A DNA stretch of 29,658 nt, from NCBI GenBank assembly GCA_016867055.1, contig VGKN01000001.1, positions 1 through 29,658 of the forward strand, in the 5' to 3' direction. The position numbers and the translations under genes are program-made. Positions 28,928-29,658 of this stretch are shown here, one piece after another. Every line of letters begins with the position of its first letter. Within the stretch, counting starts at the first letter, position 1. The notes beneath the pieces are model-generated. The model was not told the origin of the DNA and ran no database searches. It saw nothing but the letters and a program-made list of their open reading frames with translations. This DNA is from Candidatus Omnitrophota bacterium. Lineage in GTDB: Bacteria > Omnitrophota > Koll11 > VGKN01.

Positions 28928-29658
28928 ATGAAGAAACTTATAATAGTTTGGTTGGTTTTTAGCATTGGCATATTTTCTGGTTGCGCTAAAAAAGAAAAAA
29001 CTAAAAAATCACAAGAAGCCGCTATACCTGTAAGTGTAGTTGAGGTAAAGAGAGAAACTATTTTAGATACTGTATCTTTTGTTGGAGATATTGAGGCATT
29101 TGACGAAGCTAAGGTGTTTGCGAGAGCAGGGGGCAAGGTAAAGGAGAAATTAAAGCAGGAGGGAGATTTTGTTAAAAAGGGCGATATCCTGATGTATATA
29201 GACCGAGATGAGATAGGTTTTGAGTATGAAATCTCACCGGTTAACTCTCCATTAGATGGATATGTAGGCAGAATCTATGTTGACAAGGCTGATACAGTAA
29301 CAACCCAAACGCCGCTTGCCAATGTAATTAATATAGATGCTATAAAAATAAAAGTTAACATAACAGAGAAATACCTGCCTTTTATTGTTGTTGGCCAATT
29401 AGCAAAGCTTAAGGTTGATGTTTACCCCGATAGAGAATTTGATGCGAGGATTTCTATGGTTAGTCCGCAGTTAGATGTTGAAACACGCACATTTCCAATT
29501 GAGGTAACCCTAGACAATAAAGATTATTTACTTAAACCGGGGATGTTTGCTAAGGTGAGCTTGATTATTAAAGAACATAAAGATGTGCCGGTTATTTTAA
29601 AAGATGCGATTATGGGCAAGGAGCCCAATTGCTACATTTATGTTATAGAGAGTGAAAA
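28928..29658 (+). CDS. RND-type membrane fusion protein (lipoprotein), partial at window end
   Basis: 243 complete codons are present without a stop. The N-terminus is a lipoprotein signal (LVFSIGIFSGC, Cys in a lipobox). Two lipoyl-like halves follow: GGKVKEKLKQEGDFVKKGDI and VNSPLDGYVGRIYVDKADTV. They are joined by only about 15 residues (LMYIDRDEIGFEYEIS), so the usual coiled-coil alpha-hairpin is missing. The beta-barrel domain begins IKVNITEKYLPFIVVGQLAK and includes LLKPGMFAKVSL. An RND or ABC pump gene is expected beyond the window. The Shine-Dalgarno comes from the leader element. Confidence 0.92.
   Translation, partial: MKKLIIVWLVFSIGIFSGCAKKEKTKKSQEAAIPVSVVEVKRETILDTVSFVGDIEAFDEAKVFARAGGKVKEKLKQEGDFVKKGDILMYIDRDEIGFEYEISPVNSPLDGYVGRIYVDKADTVTTQTPLANVINIDAIKIKVNITEKYLPFIVVGQLAKLKVDVYPDREFDARISMVSPQLDVETRTFPIEVTLDNKDYLLKPGMFAKVSLIIKEHKDVPVILKDAIMGKEPNCYIYVIESE

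Overview
The window is about 29.7 kb of AT-rich bacterial chromosome. The gene set suggests a strict or near-strict anaerobe with a diderm envelope. It has superoxide reductase, flavo-diiron protein, rubredoxin and a ferritin-like protein, a TolC/membrane-fusion efflux operon, and a PEP-CTERM exosortase substrate. Style and content fit an uncultured candidate phylum such as Omnitrophota or a relative; this assignment is inference, since there is no rRNA here.

Layout. 1-1,141: three tRNA-Ser genes (TGA, CGA, GGA); the first two lie in a duplicated ~210 bp unit around a small exported protein. 1,142-3,620: a PEP-CTERM cysteine-peptidase-like protein, a miniature inverted-repeat element and a small membrane protein. 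3,629-8,428: translation and DNA-repair core (tRNA-Arg(ACG), tadA, tRNA-Ser(GCT), dnaX, recR, a HAMP-type membrane protein, tRNA-Asn). The tRNA-Asn anticodon loop is split by a 290-nt group I intron. Three of these tRNAs are followed by a hairpin-rich stretch ending in a second copy of the tRNA 3' end. 8,534-11,622: an operon of VapB/VapC-type toxin-antitoxin genes with a 785-residue GHKL-ATPase protein. 11,625-15,160: a repeat-dense accessory island with direct repeats, an inverted pair of ~185-nt candidate structured RNAs, a small HExxH protein that appears frameshifted at its start, and an XRE regulator with two unrecognised genes.

15,191-20,398: zupT, superoxide reductase, then a promoter-led operon fprA-rubredoxin-ferritin-like (oxygen and superoxide detoxification), an FMN split-barrel protein, a TMEM165/GDT1-type transporter and a DedA/YqaA-type membrane protein. 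20,429-22,872 (minus strand): an IS200-like (Y1) transposase-derived ORF, and an ECF sigma factor with a zf-HC2/FecR/TPR anti-sigma-like partner. 23,191-25,588: a small membrane protein, a zinc alcohol dehydrogenase and a DhnA/LsrF-type aldolase. 25,742-29,658: an AbrB/RelE-type toxin-antitoxin pair divergent from a TetR-TolC-membrane fusion protein operon with a perfect palindromic operator, running off the window.

The best candidates for something undescribed are non-coding: (1) the tRNA-Asn group I intron; (2) the tRNA 3'-end-duplicating hairpin elements; (3) a ~135-nt two-hairpin leader with a compensatory base change, found just upstream of two unrelated genes (aldolase and efflux fusion protein) and carrying their Shine-Dalgarno sequence; (4) the inverted pair of candidate structured RNAs and the flanking direct repeats. 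Among proteins, the vapBC-GHKL operon and the XRE triad are the most open.
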